64,000 nt of DNA, taken from the NCBI GenBank assembly GCA_017404985.1, contig JAFRBK010000026.1:28944-92943 (forward strand). Reading direction: 5' to 3'. A program made the translations under genes and the position numbers. This document shows positions 8,260 through 15,902 of the stretch, one piece after another. This stretch comes from Clostridia bacterium. GTDB lineage: Bacteria > Bacillota > Clostridia > Christensenellales > Aristaeellaceae. Under the pieces are notes generated by a model. The model was not told the origin of the DNA. It saw only the letters and a list, made by a program, of their open reading frames with translations, and made no database searches. Numbering within the stretch: the first letter of the stretch is position 1; the number at the start of each line of letters is the position of its first letter.

Positions 8260-8733
8260 ATGAAGACCTTGAAACGAATCGCTGCCATTCTTCTGGTTGC
8301 GGCCCTGATGATGCCGGTGGCTTCGGCGCTGGCTGCAACCTATTACCGGGTGAATACCAGCTGGCTGAAGGCCCACAGTGAGCCTAAATACTCCGCCAAG
8401 GTGCTGGACAGCTATCGGCGGGATTTTGCTGTGACCGTGATCAAGAACCTGTCAGGCGGCTGGGCCAAGGTGCGTTTCCGTCCCGGCGGGCAGACGGCTT
8501 ATGTCCAGAAAAAATACCTGACGGCCTGCAAGCGCTACACCGCTTATGTCAGCGAGGACAAGACCAATCTTCGCCTCGGCCCGGCGACCAGCTTCAATTC
8601 CAAGGGCCAGCTGAAGAAGGGAACGAAGGTGACTGTGCTGACGCACGGCGCCGCCTTCGATTATGTGTCTACGCCGAAGGGGAAAGGATATATCCGGAAT
8701 TCCTGCCTGTCCACCAAGAAGCCGAAAAAATAA
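8260..8733 (+). CDS. Secreted protein with two bacterial SH3 domains
   Basis: 157 residues. A signal peptide (Lys-Arg then hydrophobic, ending Ala-Leu-Ala-Ala near residue 25) is followed by two SH3b-like repeats: residues 27-83 and 88-150, the second with the common N-L-R-L-G-P-A-T-S element. The tail is Lys-rich. SH3b domains bind peptidoglycan cross-bridges, so the product is probably held at the wall outside the cell. ATG 8260 is preferred over the upstream GTG at 8251 because GAGGTGG ends 5 bases before it. No enzymatic domain is present. Confidence 0.8.
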   Translation: MKTLKRIAAILLVAALMMPVASALAATYYRVNTSWLKAHSEPKYSAKVLDSYRRDFAVTVIKNLSGGWAKVRFRPGGQTAYVQKKYLTACKRYTAYVSEDKTNLRLGPATSFNSKGQLKKGTKVTVLTHGAAFDYVSTPKGKGYIRNSCLSTKKPKK

Positions 8734-8742
8734 GCCAGGATG

Positions 8743-8773
8743 AAAAAACGGGGAGGCGCGATGCCTCCCCGTT
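8743..8773 (-). terminator. Terminator between convergent genes, U tract on the minus strand
   Basis: An 11-bp stem (AACGGGGAGGC with GCCTCCCCGTT, 5-base loop); on the minus strand it runs into six T, so it ends the gene at 8789-9403, and it may also slow the rightward transcript. Confidence 0.8.
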
Positions 8774-8788
8774 CATGATTGGGCCGGT

Positions 8789-9403
8789 TTACTGAGTGAC
8801 GCTGTAGTAACGGACGATCATGTGGATATAGTTCGAAGCGCCGAACAGCAGATACGTATTGTCCCGATCAAAGCCGATCGGATCGGAATCCAGATTATCG
8901 ATAAAATCCTTTCCGCTGGCGACGGTGGGCAGTTCCCGCATTTCGCCGGTCGCAGGATCCACATTATCCAGGAAGGGAATATATTCATTGACTTCCTGGG
9001 TGAAAGTACCCAGATTAATCAGGGGGTGGAAGTCGTCGTCCAGGCTGATCAGGTATTCGCCGAACTCATTGGCCTGAAGCAGCACTTCATCCTCCAGGCC
9101 CGCATTGACCGTGCAGGTTTCGTTCACCAGGGAAACCGTTTGCACCGTGACTTCCTGGCCGTCGGAGACCAGAATATCGCCCTTCTTCAGCTTTTCCAGG
9201 TCCGCTTTGGCGTAGCGCTCAGCTTCATACAGGGTGAATTCAATCCTGCCGTTGCCGGCAGACCGGACGCTGGCCAGGACAAAGCGCCCTTCCAGACGGT
9301 TCACGTCGATCAGGGGAGAAAGGGGATTAACAATTTCCGCCAGGGAGGCGGCCACAGACAGAGAAAGAATCAGAGCCATCAGGATGGCAACCAGTTTTTT
9401 CAT
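8789..9403 (-). CDS. Secreted protein of unknown function, paralogue of 28133-28882
   Basis: 204 residues with a clear signal peptide (M-K-K-L... ending S-L-A-E near residue 23). No known domain is recognised. The section from about residue 36 to 90 (L-E-G-R-F-V-L-A..., E-A-E-R-Y, L-K-K-G-D, V-T-V-Q-T-V) aligns by eye with the same region of the secreted protein encoded at 28133-28882 (L-E-G-K-Y..., S-E-D-R-Y, L-K-P-W-D, Y-T-V-A-V), so the two are likely paralogues with a small beta-rich domain. It is downstream of the LysM double-glycine gene but separated from it by a strong terminator. RBS GGAGG precedes the ATG. Confidence 0.7.
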   Translation of the reverse strand: MKKLVAILMALILSLSVAASLAEIVNPLSPLIDVNRLEGRFVLASVRSAGNGRIEFTLYEAERYAKADLEKLKKGDILVSDGQEVTVQTVSLVNETCTVNAGLEDEVLLQANEFGEYLISLDDDFHPLINLGTFTQEVNEYIPFLDNVDPATGEMRELPTVASGKDFIDNLDSDPIGFDRDNTYLLFGASNYIHMIVRYYSVTQ

Positions 9404-9494
9404 GATGCAAACCTCCTTTGAAACAAATTCGTAATATTATAATAACACTTACTTTTTATTTTGTCACCATTTTTGTAAAAATATTTCCAACAAA

Positions 9495-9543
9495 AACAGC
9501 CGGTTCCTGATGCCCTGAGGGGGCGAATCAGGGACCGGCTGTT
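9495..9543 (-). terminator. Terminator after the first LysM double-glycine gene
   Basis: A long stem (AACAGCCGGT, then TCCTGAT pairing with ATCAGGGA, closing with ACCGGCTGTT) followed on the minus strand by TTTTT. Confidence 0.8.
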
Positions 9544-9567
9544 CATGACCGGGAGTATTCGCGCTGC

Positions 9568-9828
9568 TTACAGCTTGATCCACAGCCATTCGCCGGTGCG
9601 GATCAGGTTGGTCTTATGGTCAATATGGGGATTCCAGGTGCGGATCTTCCGCCAGTCGGCAATGCCGTACTGCTTGGCGATCCTGATCAGGGTATCGGTC
9701 GCGGTGACCTTATGCTGGGTCCAGCCGGCCTTGTCGCGGCGCTTCTTGAAGGAAATTTTTCCGCCGGAAACCTCTTCCAGTTCTTCTTCGTTCAGTTCAG
9801 TAGCGTTGTTCATGATTTCGTCCGTCAT
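9568..9828 (-). CDS. Double-glycine leader peptide fused to a LysM domain (copy A)
   Basis: 86 residues. ATG 9828 is preferred because AGAGGAGG lies 8 bases upstream; longer frames starting at 9948 would run through the upstream motif. Residues 1-23 form an acidic leader with Leu12, Glu16-Leu17, Val20 and Gly22-Gly23, matching the L-x4-L-x2-V/I-x-G-G pattern of peptides cleaved by C39-type peptidases of ABC exporters. The 63-residue remainder is basic at first (K-K-R-R-D-K-A-G) and then a LysM domain (about residues 38-85: H-K-V..., D-T-L..I-A, W-N-P, G-E-W-L-W-I). LysM binds GlcNAc polymers in peptidoglycan. There is no Sec signal. Expected role: wall-binding polypeptide exported with leader removal; no exporter is in the window. 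Confidence 0.82.
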   Translation of the reverse strand: MTDEIMNNATELNEEELEEVSGGKISFKKRRDKAGWTQHKVTATDTLIRIAKQYGIADWRKIRTWNPHIDHKTNLIRTGEWLWIKL

Positions 9829-9887
9829 GGTTTTATCCTCCTCTAATCTTCCCCAATTTTTTTGTATTTCTGCATCCGGTGATTCCC

Positions 9888-9927
9888 GGTTGCACTTATT
9901 GATACGCTGCAAAAAGCGGGATGGCAG
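9888..9927 (-). promoter_or_regulatory. Conserved bipartite motif upstream of LysM gene A
   Basis: Minus strand CTGCCA, 14 bases, GCGTATCAA; the downstream half ends 71 nt before the start codon. The same motif with the same spacing precedes the other two double-glycine genes. It starts 30 bp after the stop of the upstream HD-GYP/GGDEF gene, so it would let the small gene be expressed independently. A small CCGG/CCGG hairpin follows. Confidence 0.7.
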
Positions 9928-9957
9928 TAAAATGGAAAAAAACGTCAAAAATTTTTT

Positions 9958-12213
9958 TCAGGCGGTTTCACCGGCGGGGTCTGCCATGGACCAGGTGGGC
10001 GTGAACTCACTGCCGCCGTTCATTTTATAATACCCCTTGATGATTCTGTCTACGGCAATCCGCGCTCCCTCTGAATCCGTTCCCAGAAGGATGACCAGGA
10101 ACTGCTGCCGGCTGTAACGGGTCAGGACGTCCACATTCCGGATGGCCTGCCGGATGGACTGCTCCATACAGAACATGGACTTTTCCAGGGCTTCCAGCTG
10201 CGGCCCGTCCCCGGTGGCGCTTTCCAGCGTGACCATCAACAGCAGGAACGGCTGCCCGAAACGCTTTTCCAGATTGGTAAAGAATTCATACATCTTCGCA
10301 AACTGCCTGTATTCCACATCCATAGCACCCTGGTAGTTTCCGCTGTCCCGGATGCCCTGGACGAGCCTGTTTACATCCACCAGCTCGTTTCCGAAGTCGT
10401 CGCTTTCCTCCTGGAAGAAACAGCAATCGCTTTTCCCGTTCTGCTTCACATGGTACAGGGCTTTGTCCGCCTTATTATACACGGCGGTGTAGGAATCGGC
10501 GGGCGTGCACATGACCATGCCGGCCGAGAGGGAAGAGACGGAGATTTCCGGATCCTCGTTTTTCTTCTCGCTGAACCGGTTCAGGATGGCCCGGACGCGG
10601 GTCTCCGCATCTTCCCGGGAGACGTTTTTCAAATACAGAAGGAACTCATCCCCGCCGAGCCGGCAGCTGAGGCTGTCCTTACCGCAGGACAGGATCGTTT
10701 CGCCCATCAGGCGGAGCGCACGGTCCCCGGCTTCATGGCCGCAGGTATCGTTGATCCGCTTCAGGTTATCCATATCGAAGAATACAAAGCAGCCCGGGTT
10801 TTCCTTCATGCAACCGGCGATTGCAGACTCTCCGGCGGTCCGGCTCATCAGGCCCGTGACAACATCCACCTGGCCCGCTGAAGTCTGGGAGGCAAAGGCT
10901 TCCATCACCTCCTGCAGCAGCACGGAGGGGATCTCCTTTTCCTGCTCTTCATTTTCGGAACCGTCATTGCTGACAATGGCATCCAGGGCGCCTTTCTGCC
11001 ATAACGCCAGGAAGACATCGGTAAAGCGCGGATCAAACTGTTTTCCCCGCCCGGTCTGCAGCTCGCCCAGAATATGCTCCCTGGAGCAGGCTTTCCGGTA
11101 TACGCGGTTGGAGCTCATCGCATCGAAGGCATCCGCAATCGCGACGATCCGGGCTTCCTCCGAAATTTCCTCCCCTTTCAGGCCCCGCGGATATCCTTTG
11201 CCGTCATACCGTTCATGGTGGCTGCGGGCAACGGTTTCCGCCTTTTCGATGATGATTTTGTCCCTCAGGATATCCCCGCCCATGCTGGTATGGGATTTGA
11301 TAATTTCAAATTCGACGTCGGTCAGGCGGCGGGGTTTATTGAGAATGGAATCCGGGACGCCGATTTTTCCGATATCGTGCAGCAGGGCGGCGTAGCGGAG
11401 ATCATTCACCCGCTCCCGGCTCCAGCCCAGGGCTTCCGCAACGGCGACGGAATACTGGCTGACGCGGGTGGAATGGCCTTTGGTGTACGGATCCTTCGCG
11501 TCGATGGCGTTGGCCAGGGTCTGGATGGTCTGGAGGGACATCTGTTCGATCTTCCGGCTTCTTTCCTCCGCTACGGCGGTTTGCCGGGTTACTTCCTCAT
11601 TCAGCCGGTTGGTATGGTCGATTTCGAAAAGCGCTGTCCTGTGGTACTGTACCATGGCCAGGATCGTAAAGGCGGAAAGGGAAGCGTACATCATCGGGAA
11701 ACGCATGGAGAAAGAATCCATATAGTACTGCCGGATATTGCTGCCAAGGGGGGAATAAAACACCACAAAATAAAGAACGGAATAATATACGGAAAGCACA
11801 ATCCCATAACGGATTCCGACAAAATAACACATGCCGATGGGGAGCAGAATGGACCAGAGAATGCCGGTTCCTTCCGCATAGCCGGTCAGGGCATAATACG
11901 TAAAAACGATGCAGCAGAACAGCGTAGGAATCATGACCGCCGCATTCCTGTTTTTCCTGAAATGGCTCAGATACGCGCAGCCGGCTCCGGCCAGGACGGT
12001 TACGCAGGACATGACGATTTTCGCCGTATTGACCGGCGGATTCACCAGGTTCATGACGACGAGGGCGATTCCCAGGAACGCGGTGAAAACGCTGACCGAC
12101 GTCAGCGCGGTCAGGTTGGCTTTCAGGCGGTCGCCCGTATAAATCGACCGGCCCAGGGTTTTCCACAAAGCCCCGAAGGAGCGCTGCCCTTCCTGCTTCC
12201 TTTCCTGTTTCAT
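9958..12213 (-). CDS. Membrane HD-GYP + GGDEF dual c-di-GMP enzyme
   Basis: 751 residues. Six or so membrane helices occupy 35-190. An HD-GYP domain covers about 225-420 with H-D-I-G-K-I and H-H-E-R-Y-D-G-K-G-Y-P; a GGDEF domain covers about 450-600 with the intact R-L-G-G-D-E-F active site and F-F-D-M-D-N-L-K-R-I-N. Residues 640-745 look like a second, degenerate GGDEF fold in which the active-site loop reads Y-S-R-Q-Q-F. The protein could both make and degrade c-di-GMP, with the tail domain as sensor or dimeriser. It lies between the two LysM double-glycine genes on the same strand. The gene has its own promoter at 12265-12293. Confidence 0.9.
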   Translation of the reverse strand: MKQERKQEGQRSFGALWKTLGRSIYTGDRLKANLTALTSVSVFTAFLGIALVVMNLVNPPVNTAKIVMSCVTVLAGAGCAYLSHFRKNRNAAVMIPTLFCCIVFTYYALTGYAEGTGILWSILLPIGMCYFVGIRYGIVLSVYYSVLYFVVFYSPLGSNIRQYYMDSFSMRFPMMYASLSAFTILAMVQYHRTALFEIDHTNRLNEEVTRQTAVAEERSRKIEQMSLQTIQTLANAIDAKDPYTKGHSTRVSQYSVAVAEALGWSRERVNDLRYAALLHDIGKIGVPDSILNKPRRLTDVEFEIIKSHTSMGGDILRDKIIIEKAETVARSHHERYDGKGYPRGLKGEEISEEARIVAIADAFDAMSSNRVYRKACSREHILGELQTGRGKQFDPRFTDVFLALWQKGALDAIVSNDGSENEEQEKEIPSVLLQEVMEAFASQTSAGQVDVVTGLMSRTAGESAIAGCMKENPGCFVFFDMDNLKRINDTCGHEAGDRALRLMGETILSCGKDSLSCRLGGDEFLLYLKNVSREDAETRVRAILNRFSEKKNEDPEISVSSLSAGMVMCTPADSYTAVYNKADKALYHVKQNGKSDCCFFQEESDDFGNELVDVNRLVQGIRDSGNYQGAMDVEYRQFAKMYEFFTNLEKRFGQPFLLLMVTLESATGDGPQLEALEKSMFCMEQSIRQAIRNVDVLTRYSRQQFLVILLGTDSEGARIAVDRIIKGYYKMNGGSEFTPTWSMADPAGETA

Positions 12214-12264
12214 GCTGCTGTTCCTCAGTTGATTATTGATCTCACGTGTTTATTGATTAAATTT

Positions 12265-12293
12265 ATTTTATCAGTACCCGGGAGCAAATGCAA
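12265..12293 (-). promoter_or_regulatory. Promoter of the HD-GYP/GGDEF gene
   Basis: Minus strand TTGCAT, 17-bp spacer, TAAAAT, about 50 bp before the ATG at 12213. Confidence 0.55.
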
Positions 12294-12369
12294 GATGGTT
12301 TTCCAATCACAGGAAGGGCAGAAAGGGGGCGGGCAACGAACCTGAACGCCGCCGGAGCGGAGACGGACG

Positions 12370-12408
12370 AAAAAAAACGGTCCGGAGCCCAGCCAGGGGC
12401 TCCGGACC
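12370..12408 (-). terminator. Terminator after the second LysM double-glycine gene
   Basis: A 12-bp stem GGTCCGGAGCCC with GGGCTCCGGACC, then eight T on the minus strand. Confidence 0.85.
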
Positions 12409-12424
12409 TATCCATGAGGGAGGA

Positions 12425-12676
12425 TTATACCGGGATGTAGATATAATATCCGGCGCGAATGAAGTTCCGGTTGGAGATAATTCCAATGTTCACATTCATA
12501 ATCGCCTGCACGGTGGTACGATAGGTGCCGGCAATCCCGCTCAGGCATTCACCGGATTTGACTTTGTAGACGATGCATCCGGCCTTGTCGGGCAGGCGGG
12601 TCGGGGAACCGGCAGCGCCGCCGGAGACATTTTCCAGTTCTTCCTCATGCAGTTCGTTCAGTTTCATTTCATCCAT
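12425..12676 (-). CDS. Double-glycine leader peptide fused to a LysM domain (copy B)
   Basis: 83 residues. ATG 12676 has AAGGAGG about 8 bases upstream. Leader residues 1-20 carry Leu9, Glu13-Leu14, Val17 and Gly19-Gly20. The remaining 63 residues, the same length as in copy A, contain D-K-A-G ten residues after the GG, then a LysM domain (Y-K-V-K-S-G-E-C-L-S-G-I-A, ending G-Y-Y-I-Y-I-P). Cys residues at two positions in the mature part (about 34 and 44) could form a disulfide outside the cell; copy A has none. It follows the clostripain-like protease gene on the same strand but has its own upstream motif and its own terminator. Confidence 0.82.
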   Translation of the reverse strand: MDEMKLNELHEEELENVSGGAAGSPTRLPDKAGCIVYKVKSGECLSGIAGTYRTTVQAIMNVNIGIISNRNFIRAGYYIYIPV

Positions 12677-12732
12677 TATTGTTTCCTCCTTCCGCAGAGC
12701 GGTTTTTTTATCTTCAGGCACCGTTTTCGCTC

Positions 12733-12772
12733 GGTGTCATTTATTGATACGCAGCGCCGGGCAGGATGGCAG
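12733..12772 (-). promoter_or_regulatory. Conserved bipartite motif upstream of LysM gene B
   Basis: Minus strand CTGCCA, 14 bases, GCGTATCAA, ending 68 nt before the start. Between copies A and B most of 35 aligned positions are the same with no gap. A CACCG/CGGTG hairpin follows in the leader. Confidence 0.72.
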
Positions 12773-12821
12773 CAGTGATCGAAAACATTTTTTGAAATTA
12801 ACGTCTCCGGATCATGCCGGA

Positions 12822-15101
12822 TCAGAAGGCCAGGGGGACGGAATCGGTATAATGGATCCGGCCGGAGAGATCCGTCAGGCCGAAACAATACTGATAATTC
12901 CCGGCCGGGATGGTTTCCCAGCGGAGGGAAAGGCCTTCCGCCGGGACGGTGATGGCTTTTCCTTCATACTCCCGCTCGGTACCGTCGGAAGAAACCGCGG
13001 TGAAGAGCGGAGCGATTGACATCCCTGCCTCCAGCGGGATGAAACCGCGGATCGCGAAACCGGCTTCGTCATAGCCCTGGGTGGCGCCGAGGATGGCCGT
13101 GGTACCATCGGAAGACAGGCTGCCCAGCAGATACATCTTCAGGCCTCCGATGCGGGCAGGAATCACGAAGCGAACATTCCCGTTATCATCTCCGTAGAGG
13201 ATTTCAGCCCGAACCATCTGGCCGTCCAGCACCGGCCAGGAACCGTCGAACATTGAGAAAATAAGCCCTGTGGACCAGTCGATGGTGGTTTCGCCCAGGT
13301 TGCCGAGGCGGACGGTCTCCTCACCGTTCCGGATGGACAGGATGCCGCTCGCGGAAGAAAGATGGTCCAGGTCGTTTTTATTCAACTGAATGGAATAGAC
13401 CATCTGGGAGGTCAGTGTGGCAGAGGAGAAGTAATCGGAAGCGGTTTCCAGCACGCTTTCCGCGGGAACGGCTTCACTGACCCCGGCCTGGACATTCTGG
13501 TTTGGCTCGCCGGGCTGATAGTATTCGGCGCCGGGATTCAACAACCCGGCCCAGATGTTGTTCAGTGCAGCGGAGGCGGAAACCGGCGCAGGGGTGGCGG
13601 CAGCCGGCGGAGTGGATTCAGAGCCCAGCCCGGCCCAGATTCCGGAGACGGACGGCGTTGCAGAGGGACCGTTATTATATCCGGCCCAGATTCCGGAGGA
13701 GGTGGAGAGACCTTCCCAGATCGATCCGGAGGAGGTGTTCAGCCCGGCCCAAATATTGCCGCCGCAGGAATTATACGCGTCCTGAAAGGAACAGGTATCG
13801 CCATAGTATCCGTTCCAGATATCGCAGAAAGCGCCTGAACAGGAGCCGCCGTAGCCGCTTGTGCTGTAAAAATCAAAGGGGGTGTAGGAAGAAGCTGTCA
13901 TAGCATAGCCCGATGCGGCCGTCTGGTTGGCCATGGATACTGCCAGGGCGGCATAGGAACCGAGTTCGGCACTGTAATGGGACAGAATCTCGCTTTTATC
14001 ACTGGCAACCGTCGCGAAGGGCAGGAAGAAGGAAAGCCCGTGGGCGTGGGAAGCAATATCACCGGTTGTGCAGTTGTAGCATACCGCCTGCTGCGCCGCG
14101 TCCTTCAGGGCGGCGCATTCATTTGGAAGCAGGGCAGAGAACACCGTGCACATATCCTCCACATCCACCAGGTCAGAGGCATCGTAATCAGCGAATTCGC
14201 CGAAGGAAACCAGCTGCTGCCGGAGGCGGACTACGCCGGAAAAGTTACTGCTCAGTTCTGCGGACAGCGCTGCGCTGAAAGCGTTCGCAGCATCCATGAC
14301 CGCGGGCATTTTGCCTGTGTCGACGACGGTCATGGTGGAGGTGGCGGAAAAGTGCCCCCTGGAGTTTTCCTCCACATAGGTATCAGCGATGGATTTGGCG
14401 ATGGTTTCAGAGGAAAGGGCCGGGTTATCCACGATGGGCTTCATCCAGGCGTCATAATTGAGGCCGGTACCGTTCACCAGCTCCTGGCTTACCACAGCGT
14501 AATTCGCAATGCCGGCCAGGTCGGCGCACAGGTCCACGCAGTTCATCAGGCAGCAGTCAAACCCGATGAGATCAAACCGGGTGCCGTTCAGCCCGGACTG
14601 CAGGCCGGTTTTCAGCTCGGAGAGCGAGAGGCTGTCATCCTGAAAATTCTGATCGTTGCACAGGCCGAGCACCGGGCCGCCGCCGTGATCCCAGAAAACC
14701 ATCATATATCGTTTTGCGGGAGCGGCGGAGAGAGCAAAACGCAGGAAGTCAGCCAACGTGGACGCGTCACCCATATTGCGGCGGCCGACATCTTTCAGCA
14801 ACTCAGGGGCGTTAGCACCGAGACGGTAATACTGAACGCTGCGGGAAGAAATCCCGTACCGCTTCCATTCCGTGCAGCCGCCGGTCGCAATCAGCACCTT
14901 CACTGTGCCGGAAGCACCGATCCCGGAGGAAATCATCTCCGCAATATCTTCGGTGGCCTGACCGTCATCGCTTTCCAGGTCTGACCCGCAGATATAGGCC
15001 AGGATAGTCAGCTCATTTTCCGCGGCTTCGGCGGGAACCGGGGCTGCCGAAACGGAAAAAAACAGCACGGCGGCCAGAACAAGGCAAAGGGCTTTTTTCA
15101 C
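12822..15101 (-). CDS. Secreted clostripain-family (C11) cysteine peptidase with IWAGL repeats
   Basis: 759 residues from a GTG at 15101, chosen because AAGGAGGT lies 8 bases before it and a signal peptide begins exactly there (ending A-E-A-A-E near residue 27). The catalytic dyad fits C11 peptidases: His about 139 in F-W-D-H-G-G-G and Cys about 184 in G-F-D-C-C-L-M. Residues around 430-530 form a low-complexity Gly/Ser/Asn-rich segment with at least six Ile-Trp-x-Gly elements (I-W-A-G-L-N, I-W-E-G-L-S, I-W-A-G-Y, I-W-A-G-L-G and others). The C-terminal 200 residues look beta-rich. Acts outside the cell, cleaving after basic residues if like clostripain. A terminator separates it from the upstream gene. 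Confidence 0.85.
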   Translation of the reverse strand: MKKALCLVLAAVLFFSVSAAPVPAEAAENELTILAYICGSDLESDDGQATEDIAEMISSGIGASGTVKVLIATGGCTEWKRYGISSRSVQYYRLGANAPELLKDVGRRNMGDASTLADFLRFALSAAPAKRYMMVFWDHGGGPVLGLCNDQNFQDDSLSLSELKTGLQSGLNGTRFDLIGFDCCLMNCVDLCADLAGIANYAVVSQELVNGTGLNYDAWMKPIVDNPALSSETIAKSIADTYVEENSRGHFSATSTMTVVDTGKMPAVMDAANAFSAALSAELSSNFSGVVRLRQQLVSFGEFADYDASDLVDVEDMCTVFSALLPNECAALKDAAQQAVCYNCTTGDIASHAHGLSFFLPFATVASDKSEILSHYSAELGSYAALAVSMANQTAASGYAMTASSYTPFDFYSTSGYGGSCSGAFCDIWNGYYGDTCSFQDAYNSCGGNIWAGLNTSSGSIWEGLSTSSGIWAGYNNGPSATPSVSGIWAGLGSESTPPAAATPAPVSASAALNNIWAGLLNPGAEYYQPGEPNQNVQAGVSEAVPAESVLETASDYFSSATLTSQMVYSIQLNKNDLDHLSSASGILSIRNGEETVRLGNLGETTIDWSTGLIFSMFDGSWPVLDGQMVRAEILYGDDNGNVRFVIPARIGGLKMYLLGSLSSDGTTAILGATQGYDEAGFAIRGFIPLEAGMSIAPLFTAVSSDGTEREYEGKAITVPAEGLSLRWETIPAGNYQYCFGLTDLSGRIHYTDSVPLAF

Positions 15102-15119
15102 GGGCAGGACCTCCTTAAC

Positions 15120-15143
15120 GAAAAAAACCGCCGTTTCCGGCGG
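15120..15143 (-). terminator. Terminator after the secreted protein at 15157-15699
   Basis: CCGCCG-TTTC-CGGCGG (plus-strand reading), followed on the minus strand by seven or more T, directly upstream of the protease ribosome site. Confidence 0.75.
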
Positions 15144-15156
15144 GAAAATGCATGGT

Positions 15157-15699
15157 TCAGGTGACCGGGACAAAGGTGGCAAGAATGCTCTTGAACTGTT
15201 CGACCTGGTCCGCTGTCAGGGGATGGAACTTGTTGGCGTCCGCGGAATAGGCCATAAACATGATGTAGTATCCGTTGGTGAGAGTATCGGCATAGATATA
15301 CTCGGATTCACTGTCATCGCAGCGGATCAGCACGAAAGGAATGTTGCCGGCTTTAATTGTGCCGATATATTCCGGCTTGTCATCCGCATAGGTCTCCATG
15401 ACCTCCTGGGCATAGGCTTTCAGCTCTTCCTCGCTGGCGTTCCAGAGAGATTTATCCTTGGCATCTTCATCGTACAGGAGAAAGGATTCAATGACCAGGC
15501 CGGGCTCTTCCGGGGAAGCGACACAGCCGAGGTCTTCCATTCCGTCCTCCGTTTCCATAACCTCCGTTTCAATCTCCCAGCCCTGCGGCAGGGTCAGGGT
15601 AAAGTACTTGGTCGAAAAGGTGACGCCGTCTGCCAGGGCGCCGACAGCCATAGCCAGAACCAGCGCCAGGGCAAGCAGCAAACCGGTGATTCGTTTCAT
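15157..15699 (-). CDS. Small secreted protein, PsbP/LpqN-like fold suspected
   Basis: 180 residues. The signal peptide ends A-L-A-D near residue 24. The mature part opens with Y-F-T-L-T-L-P-Q-G-W-E-I-E, the pattern of PsbP-like or lipoprotein-LpqN-like domains that begin with a beta strand and Pro-x-Gly-Trp turn. No catalytic motif is visible. It precedes the clostripain gene on the same strand but a terminator separates them. RBS AGGGAGG precedes ATG 15699. Function unknown. Confidence 0.65.
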   Translation of the reverse strand: MKRITGLLLALALVLAMAVGALADGVTFSTKYFTLTLPQGWEIETEVMETEDGMEDLGCVASPEEPGLVIESFLLYDEDAKDKSLWNASEEELKAYAQEVMETYADDKPEYIGTIKAGNIPFVLIRCDDSESEYIYADTLTNGYYIMFMAYSADANKFHPLTADQVEQFKSILATFVPVT

Positions 15700-15797
15700 C
15701 TGAAAATCCTCCCTGTTTCATAGAATCAAGTTGCCACAACGAGCATTATATCACCGGATGGGAAAAAAAACGAGAGGTTTTTTTGGTGCGTTTTCGG

Positions 15798-15826
15798 TTG
15801 TCCGGAAGGGGAAAAGCGGATATAAT
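15798..15826 (+). promoter_or_regulatory. Promoter of the lipoprotein gene at 15903
   Basis: TTGTCC, 17-bp spacer, TATAAT. Confidence 0.65.
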
Positions 15827-15902
15827 ACTAATACTCAAAGAAACCTGAGGTGAACGGAATAAAAACGCTCTGTGCAGCGGAAAACACCGGAGGATGATTG
15901 AT

